This document shows, in pieces, positions 52,201 through 63,506 of a DNA stretch of 64,000 nucleotides (its first letter is position 1; every line of letters starts with the position of its first letter). Under the pieces are notes generated by a model. It ran no database searches, was not told the DNA's origin, and saw only the letters and a program-made list of their open reading frames with translations. Source of the DNA: Sipunculus nudus. Taxonomy: Eukaryota > Annelida > Sipuncula > Golfingiida > Sipunculidae. The stretch spans positions 70,548,659 to 70,612,658 of the forward strand of contig CM049313.1 of assembly GCA_026874595.1 (NCBI GenBank), in the 5' to 3' direction. A program made the position numbers and the translations under genes.

Positions 52201-54729
52201 CCCTATCCTTATCACCTAATCTTCAAGTGATCTTTTATTGACCTCTAACAGTTTAGGAACAACTATAGTTTTGTAAAACAAATAAAATTTGGCTGTTGTT
52301 TCTTGTGTTTTCAGAGATCAGCTGAAAATGCTGACGTCACATTTTCGTAATTTGCATATGGATAGGTGGAGATAATTCTGACAGCTGTCCGTGAATAGAT
52401 ATACGTATAAACTATCTGACCATCCTCCAGAAAGTCCTAAAATTAACTACAGTGAAACTTGTGTAAACAACACCACACATCAGACTTGCCAAAAGTTTCT
52501 TTATTTGCAGGGAGGTCACTTAAGACAGGTCAGTTATAATGAATATGAACGATTTCAGTTCAATAGAAAGTCGGTGTTATACGACAGGTCGTCTTTCAGA
52601 CAGGTTCCACTGTACAAACCTCTGCTATTTAATAATAGTTAGCAGAGCAGCATGTGTAAGACAAAAAGTCATTTGCCAAAAATCAATTAACTGGCATTTG
52701 ATTGGCTATATGCTGCATAATCAAATCTAATTGATATAACTAATATATCTGTCTTACAGGAGCTTGGTGATGAGGTGGTCAGGAGTTGGGAGGCACATTT
52801 TGGGGTGCTGTGTGTGGGGCTGAACTGGGAGAGGTTTGACAGTGCTGATCATGTCCGAGGCCTTGTGGAGTGTCTGGGAGGACACATCCTCGCAGGCATC
52901 ATCGAGAGACTCGTCAAGGACATGAGACATACATCAGGTGGAGGGCCTGACCTGACAGTGTGGAACGTCCAAACCAAACAATTCAGGGTGAGGGCATCAT
53001 GGATTATATGCGGGTCAATATTGTGGCGACCAATCTTTCCATATGGTCATTAGTTATTTTTGAATTTCGGGTTAATTAAGTCACAGTGAGCCACAAGGCT
53101 AATTTGTAAAAATGTATCATGTAAATAAAATAAGATGTACCTATACGTTCAAATATTAACCCTCAGCTCCTTTTGTTGTTGACATGGGTCCCATTCCTGA
53201 TGTGGCAATGAGAGTGGTTTGTAGTGACCTGTCCAAGGTCAGTGGTTTCATGGGGTGCTCTTGTTTCCTCCACCCGTACACACAACCAAATGCCATAACC
53301 TAAGTCATGGAGAGTACCTCACATTAGTTATAATTACAATTTAAGTGAAATAAATAAAGTTAACATCCCAACAATTACAGGTAAGTAATTACTAGTCCAG
53401 AAAAGTTTGGTCGAATTATCAAAGAAACGATAGAATACTTAAGTGTTTTTCTAAAGGTGATGCCTTTAAATATTGTTTGCTTTAAAGTTTAATTAAAACA
53501 GAAGTGTTGAGATTGTTCAGTGTACAGTGTAATTGGTAGCTGTGTTTGTAAAATTACCAGATGGTTGAGGTTAAGGGGCCGGGAGATCGACTGTCCACAA
53601 AACAGATCCTGTGGCTTGACTACCTGAAGAACCTGGGAGTAGAGGCTGAAGTCTGTCATGTTGAAGGTGAGAGGTACACAGTCCATGTGTTCAGAATCAC
53701 CAGATATACAGTATTAGATCTGTTGCAACAACTGGCCAGAGATTCACTCTTTAACATTAAAATTTCATCTGCTTTGCATTCCAAAGATTTCTTGAAAATG
53801 AAGTATTCAAAAGACAATATTCTTGTTAACTAGGGACATGTAGTCGTTTAAGATGTGAAACAAATTTCCTCAGCTATTTCCCACATGGCTGTATGGGTGG
53901 TTGGAATAGAATTCACTCTTTTTATTATTTCTTTCATAGTTAAACATGTGATATGTGTAAATGCTACTGATGAATGAAACATTTTTAAAAAATTTTTTTC
54001 AGTGTTGGAAAATTAGTGATGAAAAAATTGTACACTGTTGGCTTTACATTGATAGAAAAATGTGATGAAAAATGTCATCTATTATACCTGAACTTTTATT
54101 ATGTTGATAACTCTTGTAAGAAAGATTAATGGACAATTGGAATGTCATGCTAGAAGTAAATTGTAAAAAGATTATATATAGAACAGTATTTCAAGCTGGT
54201 GATTGAAAAATTCACCATTACTTGTACAGAAGTTACTTTTATTTCTTATTTCAACAGAACTATTAATAAATACCTTTTTTTGCATTAACCTAGAGCTAAA
54301 CTGTCAACATATGGAGGCATAGCTATCAGCTTATGTGCTCCAACTTTGTGGCATAAGTTACCAGAATATATTAAAATATGCGACTCCATAGACAAATTAA
54401 AGGGTGCATTAAAAACCTTTTTTATGCAAGTATACAGTGATATTTGATAATCCTCTTGTGACGTTCAGGTCTTTATATTTCTCTTATTTAGGTAAATTTT
54501 AAAGTTATAGTAATAATTTTAGGATATATGATATTAAGATTTTATGTGGAGTTTTATGCCTGTGCATATATTTTTATTCATGTGTGCATGTTTTGTCAGG
54601 CACTTTGAGCAGAATATTTAAAGTCTGGATACAGGTACATTATAAGTATAAATTATTATTATTATTTCAGCTGTTGGTGCAAAGAAATTACAGTACAGAG
54701 CAGAGTCAGTAGAGGGATCAGCCAAGTGA
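35335..54729 (+). CDS. FAN1: FANCD2/FANCI-associated nuclease 1 (13 coding exons, 995 aa)
   Basis: Exons: 35335-36481, 36934-37074, 44814-45015, 46277-46411, 47352-47450, 47805-47939, 49167-49395, 50326-50499, 50868-51003, 51814-52010, 52760-52987, 53561-53666, 54671-54729. All introns are GT-AG, phases agree, and the total is 2988 nt ending in TGA. The protein has a disordered N-terminus (1-382), a SAP-like region (about 440-472, [15 protein letters not shown]), TPR-like helices (about 540-760, [17 protein letters not shown]) and a C-terminal VRR-NUC nuclease domain. Catalytic residues are E804 (IHGEG), D929 (GGPDLTVWN), E944 and K946 ([11 protein letters not shown]), spaced as in human FAN1. 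FAN1 is a 5' flap and exonuclease in interstrand crosslink repair that works with FANCD2/FANCI and MLH1. Length is close to human (1017 aa). The N-terminal UBZ finger is not visible. The start is taken at the ATG just after a TTTTCATAG acceptor; an in-frame ATG at 35230 is less likely. Confidence 0.95.
39038..40837. mobile_element. 1.8-kb element nested in the 5.3-kb insertion (TA duplication)
   Basis: The ends GGGGACTGCATCGT and ACGATGCAGTCCCC are perfect inverted repeats flanked by TA. A subterminal inverted repeat (CTGGTAGGCAAAA / TTTTGCCTACCAG) lies about 60 bp inside. The middle holds a TA microsatellite (40179-40244) flanked by direct repeats (AAGGAATTATATGAA at about 39815 and 40246). 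No ORF, so it is non-autonomous; TA duplication fits a Tc1/mariner-like system. Confidence 0.65.
41272..42350. repeat. GCTCAGCTGAC-ended element with internal tandem units
   Basis: Begins TTTTTAGCTCAGCTGACTG and ends near GCTGAGCGTCATGACCCATG. Inside, a unit containing TCTCTGTTACCCATATTCT repeats at about 41450, 41777 and 41930. The same end sequences, reversed, bound a longer block in ZC3H3 intron 1 (15395-18528). It lies within the 5.3-kb insertion. Confidence 0.55.
43174..44560. repeat. Tandem array of roughly 275-330 bp units with GGTGGCGCCACC
   Basis: AGGTGGCGCCACCT-like words occur at about 43608, 43919, 44048, 44198, 44328 and 44474, with GACCTTGACCTTGAAT at 37826 and about 43489. Unit spacing near the right end is about 275-280 bp. 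The array fills much of FAN1 intron 2 and was split by the 5.3-kb insertion. Confidence 0.75.
46398..47300 (+). repeat. Minisatellite in FAN1 intron 4 built from the exon 4 splice donor
   Basis: The unit of about 40 bp reads GGGCAGCAGCTGTAAGTTAG then CCATAATGAACACAGGTGGT. The first unit overlaps the end of exon 4 (46411) and contains the authentic donor CAGCT|GTAAGT. Later units keep GTAAGT at about 46530, 46569, 46736, 46773, 46850 and 47055. Others have decayed to GTTAGT, GTAATT or GTATGT. The array runs to about 50 bp before exon 5. Confidence 0.9.
48378..49055. repeat. GGGCCC-ended repeat with tandem units in FAN1 intron 6
   Basis: Starts AGGGCCCTTCTTGACAAG and ends near GTGGGGCCCTCTGAGGAC. 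Inside, three diverged units contain CAGGGATGATTGGTAC and AATATGGCCACCACA, spaced about 120-140 bp. There is no coding potential. Confidence 0.6.
51033..51293. mobile_element. hAT-like MITE in FAN1 intron 9
   Basis: Left end CAGGGCTCTACATTAA and right end TTAATGTCGAGCCCTT form an imperfect inverted repeat with TTGCCC/GGGCAA subterminal words. It is 261 bp long. CAGGGCTCGA-type ends are common in hAT-related MITEs. No target duplication is obvious. Confidence 0.6.
51814..54729 (+). CDS. FAN1: FAN1 exons 10-13, VRR-NUC nuclease domain
   Basis: Exon 10 begins the nuclease core with [16 protein letters not shown] and [13 protein letters not shown]. Exon 11 ends with the PD motif, and exon 12 supplies EVKGP. 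Exon 13 (54671-54729) encodes only the last 19 residues, including AVGAK, which is also near the end of human FAN1. The catalytic spacing D-x14-E-x-K is that of the PD-(D/E)XK/VRR-NUC fold. Exon 13 is absent from a plain ORF scan; it was found by phase (one base carried over) and by the C-terminal match. Confidence 0.9.
52163..52202. repeat. Poly-C tract in FAN1 intron 10
   Basis: A run of Cs broken by a few As, about 150 bp after exon 10. Confidence 0.9.
52448..52614. mobile_element. Second pogo/mariner-like MITE, in FAN1 intron 10
   Basis: The left end TACAGTGAAACTT pairs with the right end GTTCCACTGTA; length is 167 bp, the same type as the copy at 1003. It lies between FAN1 exons 10 and 11. 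Confidence 0.6.
54292..54667 (+). mobile_element. LINE 3' end in the last FAN1 intron
   Basis: A 51-codon open frame (54292-54447) reads [20 protein letters not shown], then [10 protein letters not shown] and stop. This is the C-terminal pattern of CR1/L2-like reverse-transcriptase ORFs. About 200 bp of 3' UTR follow, then an ATTATTATT tail. The tail runs directly into the acceptor of FAN1 exon 13 at 54670. Confidence 0.65.
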
Positions 54730-55711
54730 GACCATAAAGCTACCGAGTGAAGCTGAAGGAAAACACAATACCCCAACAGTGTGCATAGTGGTGGTCTGCC
54801 TATGGCCGTGAAGTTGTTGTGAAGGGTATCAGAAGGGAACAAGATGGACAGAGACTGCAAACCTTCACCGTGCTGCCATCTGGGGAGTGAAGAGTGAACA
54901 ACAGTTTAATATATTTATACATTTTTTAATCTGGAATATGGATTCTTATTCTAGAATATGGATTCTAGATCTCATCATCTGTATTGTAATCTAACTTGCA
55001 TACAATTTTCAAGTGGGTATGTGCTGTGGTTTCTAGTTTACAGGTACAGACCAACATACCATTACACACAGACAGATCTGATTGCAATAGTGCTCAGAGG
55101 CTCGACTGTGCAAGCCATGACTAATTAATGCTCACATATCTTTACACTAGAGAACATCTAGATCTACTTAGGATGCCAATGTAATGCACAGGTTGCAAAA
55201 GATGTTTGTGATTTATTTGGGGAATACATACATGGTATGTTATGAATTTCTTGTAATGGTGCAAGGGATTGTACTGTTTTTTACAGGCATTGTGATTTGG
55301 GATGGAAATTTAAATATGAAGTTGACTGAAACTAAGTAGTTTACCAGATGTGGATTTTTTGAGAATTTGCTTATGTAAATCAATTCTCTTTGATGCAATG
55401 CATTAAGAAGCTTTTTTGCTTGTCCTTAGTGATCAGGACTTAAATCATGTTTTCAGCTTGTATCATAATTTTAACTGCTTTTTGAGTACAAAGCATCTGT
55501 TGTAATACTTGATAAAAGGTCCTCATCATGAATATTAAAGATGAATTTATGTTCAGTTCTGTCAGATATTCAACAGATTCTGAGCAGATTGCACGGGCAT
55601 TTGTTTATAGAACAATATGAGGCATCCTAGAATTCTGTCATCTTAAAATTCTGTTATCCCACTTAAGCTTATTTATGTATGCAGGAATGAATCTTGATGG
55701 GCATGGACAGC

Positions 55712-55717
55712 AATAAA
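55712..55717 (+). terminator. Candidate FAN1 poly(A) signal
   Basis: AATAAA lies about 980 bp after the FAN1 stop. An ATTAAA near 55535 is an alternative. Neither can be confirmed without transcript data. Confidence 0.3.
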
Positions 55718-56638
55718 TTTTCATGGACATTCACATTTTGTAATCCTAGTAAGAGATGGTGATAAATTAAAATTGTTATTTATTACAAAATATTGATATA
55801 CATTTTATGAATATAAACTTTTTCTATTTGTCTTTATCATTGTGAGATATGATTATTTACTGTAGTTGTGTAATGAGTAAGCTGCATAAATCATGTTCTT
55901 CTGCCACCACATGCATCCACCAGCCATGAATCATAGTAACCATACTCGATTCACCATGTTGGGCTTGGTATGGTTTCAATACAGACGACCTTGACACATT
56001 TCAAGGTCACAGAGGCAATCCTACTCAAATGATGACGGAGCAGTACCTTGCTGAAAGATAAAATGAGGCACAGTCAATTACCCACGCCACTGATGCATCT
56101 TATGAGTGGATAGGTCATAAATGACCTTGTCTGATTTCAAGGTCACTCAATGGTCGCTGCTTGTTACTAATCAGTCCTTTTAAGATTGGTCTCATTTCCC
56201 ACAGGTATTTGAAACAGCTACAAACATGAGAGTTTGGGGCAGACCAGATCTATTCCACAGATCAACTTTTCTTTTCCATTATGCTACATAAAAACAAAAC
56301 AACAGATGATAACAAAATGAGTTTATCACACCTTTCTTTATCAGTCCATATATTTTAAACAAAATTGTTTTATTATCAAATACAGGGTGTCAACATTTGC
56401 ATAAAACAATATAACTATACAGTGACTCACAGCATGCCACTGTTAAAGCCAACTATAAAGAGGATCTTACAGATATATCAATGATCTGTGATTATTAATA
56501 CACTCTTAAACATTGTGATGAAAAGGCAATAATGAGACCAGTATCATCATACCCCCAAAGACTATATAACCTGGTTACATACTCGTTATAAAAGACAAAA
56601 CTAAGCAGGTGGGTTGTGAACTATTGTAACGGATGTAA

Positions 56639-56942
56639 GGCCAACAAAAAAAAAGGTTTGGTTCTCAGGCACTTTTTTTTTAATCTGGGCGGGCGGGTGA
56701 TATTTTATTTTTTTACTATTTTTGTATGTTTCGATAAAATGGCATATGATCAGGGAAAAACATGAAAATAACAATTTGATTTTGTTAAATAGGTATAGCA
56801 CTACATAACAAAAGAAATCTGATCAAAATTGTATTATTTTATCTTCTTTAAAGATGAAAATCAAAATAAAAATTTTTAATGCCGGGGGTAAAAATTTACA
56901 TGGGCAGTGTCTGAGAACTATACCTTTTATTTTTTTTTGACC
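56639..56942. mobile_element. MITE copy, TTCTCAGGCAC family (complete)
   Basis: Left end GGCCAACAAAAAAAAAGG then TTTGGTTCTCAGGCAC. Right end GTGTCTGAGAACTATACC, ending in TTTGACC. Its length matches the copy at 31834. It lies between FAN1 and the RING ligase gene. Confidence 0.75.
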
Positions 56943-59900
56943 TTATGACTCCTCTCATAAGTCTATTTACAAGACATGCATGATCTTTATAATTTCATCA
57001 GTAACTGCAAAAAACAAATTTCTTATATATAGTTTATTTCATCAGTAACTGCAGAAAACAAATTTCTTATAAATAGTTTAAGTGTTCATGTTGAAGAATG
57101 CTGTCTTCATATATTTAAAAATAGCCTGTTTCTGCAGAATCTGACAATCTGAAAATATTTGTCACAAGCATCTGTCAAGATCTTGGTCACTGTTAATCAA
57201 TCCCAGTAGAAAAAAAGTGTTTGACTGACTATCCAACACACTAAAAGACTATATGCAACCAATGTTTCTGAATATTTGACAATGAAAAACTTATTGATTT
57301 GAATACATTTTTTAGGAATGATGACTCATACATGACACCACTTTTGGTTTAATAAAGACAAATTAATATCACATACCAGCATAAAACTATCATACATTTC
57401 CAGCTAAATCTGACATGCTGCTAGTGGCCAGTCTCGGACACAACTGCTAGAAATGAAGCACGCTAGCTGCATGATGTATATATAAAAGGTAGTATGATTT
57501 TGACTGGTTTAAAATTATTCTTATCAATTTGAATTACAATCTTGGGTGAAAAAAAGTCCTGACGTGAACATCAACAATATGCATACTCAGCTATTGTCCC
57601 AGTTGACAACTTGGCATAGTAGGGCTGCTAAGGATACTCAAGTACGCAAATCCAGGTACTACTTGTAGAGTAATAAAGTCCAAAATATGGATCTGAGTAC
57701 TTGTGTGTCCCTTGCCCTGTTTACTTGCAGAAGAAGACGTGTGTGTGTGTGTACGAGCACATCTGAATTTTACAGCAAACTAACGGTCTATATTTAATGA
57801 TTACCACAGAGCTTTATACCAGTGCTAGTCACTTTAATCATAATATTATTATCATAAACTTCTCAACAGAATACGCACCCTAAATATTATACGCACCCAT
57901 TTTTTGCTCAGAGTGCTTCATCATCAATGCACACATATTACTTCTGCTAAAGTACATAATAGAATATATACCCAAATTTTGAACAGACTCCCACTCCAAC
58001 TGCTACCTACAAGAAGATTCATCCTCTAATCTGTGGAATATGCACATAAAATGCACGTTTTGCGAACTGCCAATGTAGTGTTATATTTTCCTCCTTCTGT
58101 GGTTATATTAAGAAACATCACAAACTTGTTTGTGTTTTTACATAGATCCTCATAAATAAATCACATATAGAAGTAGAAATTTATGACTCAAGTTTTACAA
58201 TAAGGCTGACATGTCATTTAACTATTCAAGACCATTTTTCTCCAAAATTTTCTTCATGTAAACTTCCCGACTTTGTTAAAACAATATCCTAAAATAATAC
58301 ATGTTTTCTATTTAGAACTTTACAGAATACCTTATTTGTAAAGGACTTGGATTAATGAGTTTTATGCTCTGGTATGATTTTCCACTCTATCTCTGACAAT
58401 TCATTTATTATATGAAAGTTTTCAAGTCAAATTTATTCATATTTTGCATCAGTAAGCAGTGTTGCCATGGCAATGAGTATAGGCAATGAGTACTCAAGTA
58501 TAAGTCAAATAATACCTATCGAGTGCTCCAGTCCAAAATTGTGTCGCCGTTTTAACCCTTATGAATGCCCAGTTAATTTACCAGCAAATAACTGGTCAAT
58601 CACTAGAAAAAATGAATATTTGAGGGTCATTACCACCATAGAACAGTGACTATAGGGTCACTATAATACCCCTGTTGTGTTTATCTAAATTTAAAATGTC
58701 AACCAATGTAATATCAGACCTGATCAATACAGAAAACATGATGTGGGAGACTTCTACTAGGTCAGTATGAGATGATCCTCAAGATCCTAAAATATGTGAG
58801 TGAGCCAGCAAGTCCTTGCTTAGCAGTAGGAACTGTTACACTAAAACTAGCCCAAAACAAGCAAATTTGTGGAATTTAAGTCCCCTGCTTGTGCTTCTCT
58901 TTGTCTATCATGCTAACCTAATCAATATGTTTTGGTTTTTATGTTTCCCTGAAGATGTCTCCACATGTCATAGTAGCCGTGTATATTTTCATGATGCCCT
59001 GAAGATGTCACCGCATCATAATTTTGAATGTGAAATAAGAACAAAATTTAAAAATTTTGTTTTGGAGCTGGAGAGAATAAATTTTGTTTTGGAGCTGGAG
59101 AGAATAAATTTTCAGACAGACGCTCCAAAACCATTGTAAACCTAGGTATGCATGAGAGCTATTACTGACCCAAATTTGGATAATATTTCAGAAAGTCATC
59201 GCATGGAAACAAAAACCTAAAGGACGGACAAACAAACCCAAATCAATGTCCCCCATTTCGGGAAACTGGTGACAATTAGGATCAAGACAGCTAAAAATAA
59301 ATCAAAGACAGCAAGGGATGTTTGGTCCTTGTCTAATTTCCTGTCCTCTAATAAATCAGGAATCTGCTAGGATTTTCAGGAACCTTGTTATTTGAACACT
59401 TGAGTCCAGTACCTTTATATTAACTGAAGTTCTCATGGCATTTTTATAACTAGAAGATGAGTTATTTTGTTAAATATCAAGAAGTGACCCAATGGCTAAA
59501 GTGCTTAGCTGCTGACCAGCTATATATATGAAAATGAAAAGTAAAATGTTCATCACCAGGGATTCAATTTTACTTGTTCCAACTGTTCATACTGTCAATA
59601 TTCAAGCCACAAATCATATTTAGTAGTTAAAATTTCAAACTCTCTGAAAATAGTGTTAAAGGACTGAAGCCTGTTACAAACTTCTCATATGTCAAATGAG
59701 ATATATCTGAGCTGCAGTTACATAAAGTCATGAAAACATTAAATGCACAACTGATAGTCTTTGTTGAAATTTACCAGACATTTTCTAATGATAAACTTTT
59801 ATCCATGCTACAACAATGAAATGGTTTTAATAAGTTAAAGAAGAACTTATCTGGGCTCATTCAATTTCTACAAACCACTGTACAATTTGGTGTTAAATAC

Positions 59901-61499
59901 ATGTACAAAATCTTGTACTTTTTCTTTTCAGCCCTGTTAGCTGGGTTCCTCTGCTATAAGAACTGACCACTGGCTATTTTACTTGAACAATTTCTCATAA
60001 GACTGAACAAAATGAAAACATGACTGTTCTAACATTCTCTATTTTACGAGAGATGTGTATAAATTGAAAAGACTGAAACACATTAAAAACTACCAATAAA
60101 ATACCAGCAACCAACCAAGGCATAAACTTAGAATATACTAAGCTATACTTGCTACTTAACTAGCAGGCTGCTTAACTGGGTTATAGTTACAGATGTGTTT
60201 GTGGAACTGCATGAACATGTCTTTAATGACAGAAAGTCTATTAACAGATGACTGTTAGTTGCTTTGAAACAAAAGATCTACAGACAGTAACTGATATAAG
60301 ATACCATGCATTGAAATACAAAATTTTTCACCAATGTAACTGAAAATAATGTCTTTAAATGTACTGCAAATGTTGAATTCTGTGACTGTGGGCTGACTGA
60401 AAACAAATATATTCTAAGAAGTCAAAAGAGCTTTGAGGCTGAGTTTTGTATGGAACAAATGCATTTACTATTATCATTAGGCAAATGATATGGAGGAACA
60501 TTTCTGTAAATCTACAATACCCTAAGCAACTTCTCTCCCCTCATATGCAAGATAACTAATTTGCTCATTTTTATTGAATATTTAAATCTTTTGGTGTTCA
60601 ATTATAAATAGAGCTAGAAAACTTTTAATTATTATTTGCTTGGTAATTTTGATGGGTTCATAAACATGTTTTATACATAAGTACATAATTAAAACAGTGA
60701 TTATTTTATACAGTACATATTGTTTCAATTATTTAATATGTTTAAATAAATATGAGAGGAGGAAAGCAGGGTGCAGAAAGTAAAAGCTTATTTCTTAGCT
60801 TATTTGAACAGAAAAACTTTGAATAAATGTTAAAATATGACTGTTACATAATAATGCACACTGAAATAAATTTGGATTTTTTTCACCATGATCACAGCAC
60901 CATTTCTTAGGAAGAAATGTTTTTCCCTTTCACACAAATCAATTTCAGGCGATTTTGAGCAAGGAGATACAAATCAAAACTGTTTCAATACACTTTAAGC
61001 ATTTACAAGGACATTAAGCCAACATAAGCTGGCCATATGCCATTGCTGTGTGATGTCATAATACAACAAATACTGGACAGTTTTACTTGTTGATGAGTGT
61101 ATCTGGAGTAATGCCAAAACATTTTGGAATGTAATAAATTTTTAACATCCTCCAGAGCTGGATTTGAAATGTGGTTTATTTTAACTGAAAATGCCTGTCA
61201 TGTTCATTGTACACTTAATTCGCATGGGGAGCATTTTCCATCCATTTCAGATTTTACTGTGTGAAAGTATGCCATGTTCACTGTAACCTGTCTCTTGTGT
61301 ACTGCAGTTATAATGTGTCATAAATAGATCATTGCAAATTATTAACCTCAAGCTCGCACCGTATTAAGAACAGATTCCGTAAAGCAGAATCGCTGAACCG
61401 TCTGATGGGTGAAGGGCTTGAGAACGTTATGTACAGCACATAATGTTTGGTATTATGTAAATTAATCCGAGCCTGCATGATTCAGCATGATTCCTTGTG

Positions 61500-61640
61500 T
61501 CATTGTGATGATGTTGACGGTGATGAATGATTACTCCTATCATCACTGCTACTACTGCTGCCACCTGGGGGCATGCCCATAGGATCTTCTGTATATATTT
61601 TGCCTTCTAATGTTTTTCTACAAACCGGACAGGTACCGTG
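61500..61640 (-). CDS. RNF115/RNF126-type RING-H2 ubiquitin ligase, last coding exon (partial)
   Basis: The exon begins after TTATTTACAG|CAC at 61640 in phase 0 and encodes HGTCPVCRKTLEGK followed by a Ser-rich tail, ending in TGA at 61500. CPVCRK is the end of a RING-H2 domain (the last zinc-binding Cys pair). The exon break just before HxTCPVCRK and a short Ser-rich C-terminus are features of RNF115/RNF126. These cytosolic E3 ligases act with BAG6 in protein quality control and in endosomal sorting. Earlier exons (N-terminal zinc finger and the start of the RING) are not recognisable between 61641 and 64000 and probably lie beyond the window. The gene is convergent with FAN1, so 55.8-61.5 kb contains its 3' UTR and the intergenic spacer. 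Which of the two paralogues it represents cannot be decided. Confidence 0.8.
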   Translation of the reverse strand, partial: HGTCPVCRKTLEGKIYTEDPMGMPPGGSSSSSDDRSNHSSPSTSSQ

Positions 61641-61829
61641 CTGTAAATAAAAGATAATACAGAATATCATATATAAAACTACTGTAAGAACTAGAATACG
61701 GGTAGTCAACAAGCGACTACGTGTATCCGCCGAAATCAGAATGGAACAAGTGAAGTGAGGCATGGATTGAGTGGCAAGGGAAAATAGAGTGAGGTGTGTT
61801 GCATATTAGCATGGATGTCTGCAACCGAA

Positions 61830-62540
61830 ATGTATATGTAGGTTGTGCCACCTACCACAAATGCAGAAAGCTGTCACATAAATTTAGGTGGCACTACCTG
61901 CCAAAAAAATTGAGAAAGCAATCCAAGATGTATAAACATGCAAAATCTTTAGGCAGATAAGTCAAACCACTACAGAGATATGAGTGATTTTAGCCCATGA
62001 CAGACAAACTGACAGACACTGTGCATAAATGGTTGCAGGTGGCCCCTCCAGTTTTGTGTGATAAAGACCTATGTGATATCTATACACATGCAAAATTTAG
62101 GCCCAATCGGTCAAACTGTTCCTGAGATATGAGCTTGGATGTCTGCAACATAAACTAGAATGTAGGTGGCGCCACCTGTCACAAAATCAAGAAAGCTATC
62201 CATGATGTATAAACCTGCAAAATTTAAGGTGGATATGTCAAATACTGCCGAGATATGAGTGATTTTATCCCACGGCAGACAAACAGACAGACCCTGTGCT
62301 AAAATGGTTGCAGGTGGCGCCACCAGTTTTGTATATGATGAAGAGCTATGTGAGATCTATAAACATGCAAAATTTTGGCCCAATCTGTCAGACAGTTCCC
62401 GAGATATGAGCTTGGATGTCTTTAGCGTAAACGTGAAAGTAGGTGGCGCCATCTGTCATAAAATCCAGAAAGCTGTCCATGATGTATAAACCTGCAAGAT
62501 TTTAGGTAGTTATGTCAAACCACTACAGACATAAGAGTGA
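61830..62540 (-). repeat. GGTGGCGCCACC array, second locus, inverted
   Basis: The palindromic word occurs at about 62164, 62313 and 62442 and a decayed form at about 61838; equivalent positions are about 280 bp apart. On the minus strand the units align with those in FAN1 intron 2, through shared words such as GCATGTTTATAGATCT and ATTGGGCC. It lies in the last intron of the RING-ligase gene. Confidence 0.7.
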
Positions 62541-62558
62541 TTTTAGCGGTAACGGGAA

Positions 62559-62729
62559 CTCTCGGCCCCAGAGACACTCGTCCCAGAGACACTCGGCCCC
62601 AGCGACTCTCGGCCCCAGAGACACTCGGCCCCTGAGACGCTCGGCCCCAGAGACACTCGGCCCCTAGTCAGCAGGACCCAGCGACACTCGGCCCCGTCCA
62701 GTCGCCGCCCCCAGAGACACTCGGCCCAG
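62559..62729. repeat. GC-rich 16-bp minisatellite (CTCGGCCCCAGAGACA)
   Basis: About ten copies of a 16-bp unit with point changes (GAGACA/GCGACT/GAGACG), the last ones broken by insertions. It stands out as a sharp GC island in AT-rich DNA. A related pair of segments with AACCCCTC and CCGTAG words follows (62755-62870). Confidence 0.85.
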
Positions 62730-63449
62730 GGGTCTAGCCTCGGGAAACCCCTCAGAAAACTTTTCCGTAGTTATCCCTTCCGGGCCAGAGGTCTGATACT
62801 AGCTCCCCGTCTTATACTAGCTTAGAAAAACCCCTCAAAAAACAACCTTCCCGTAGATATACTGAGTCGGAAGTCGGAGAATGGAAGCCCGTTTGTTTAC
62901 CGTCTTAGGTTCATTAGGGAAGGGTTTAATGAGTCAAAACAAAAACGAGAGAAAGTGAAAGTAAAACGTATTTATTAATTGAAAAGAGTGTTTAATGTTA
63001 AATATGTAGTTCCTGATTATGATAATACCCAATATATACACAAACCGAAATAGAAAACGTTCCAAATATCACAGTATGAATGAAGTATATATAAAAGTTA
63101 CCCGTAAAGTCACCAAATTACAAATTAAAAAGTAGGCTTATATACAAGTTTACTGTCAATTTACACACATATATAAAACAAATCAAAGTAGAAAGTGTTT
63201 TCTACTTCGTGTTTTCTACTTCTAATTTCTAACTAATGTTGACTAACGTTAATGTTCTAACTAATGACAGAGCGTACATGAAGAAGCAAGAATACACACA
63301 CAATGCCAAAATCTTAAAGAAACGGTAAATTATGACTATTTCCACATATACACATCAAATATCATTAATGTTTTAACTAATGACAGAGCGTACGTAAAAA
63401 AGCAATGGTATAAGAACTCTTCTCTAATGGGATTAATATGTATACAAAA

Positions 63450-63452
<3 letters not shown>

Positions 63453-63501
<49 letters not shown>
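63453..63501. repeat. TA microsatellite
   Basis: A pure (TA)n run of about 24 units near the right edge. Confidence 0.95.

Positions 63502-63506
<5 letters not shown>

Larger units (their letters stand above)
54730..61499. other. Convergent spacer: FAN1 3' UTR, intergenic, RING-ligase 3' UTR
   Basis: No coding exon was recognised. The left part is the FAN1 3' UTR, to about 55.7 kb. It also contains GACCTTGAC-type repeat fragments (55990-56160), the MITE at 56639, a 44-bp tandem duplication (about 56993-57080) and a 27-bp duplication (about 59058-59112). The open frames at 58467 and 58816 lack any supporting features. The right part is probably the 3' UTR of the RING ligase; an AATAAA on the minus strand lies near 60570. 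Confidence 0.5.

Noticed and set aside
58467-59139. Two plus-strand frames of 60 and 107 codons
   Set aside because: No domain, start context or splice support. The second includes a 27-bp tandem duplication that merely keeps frame.
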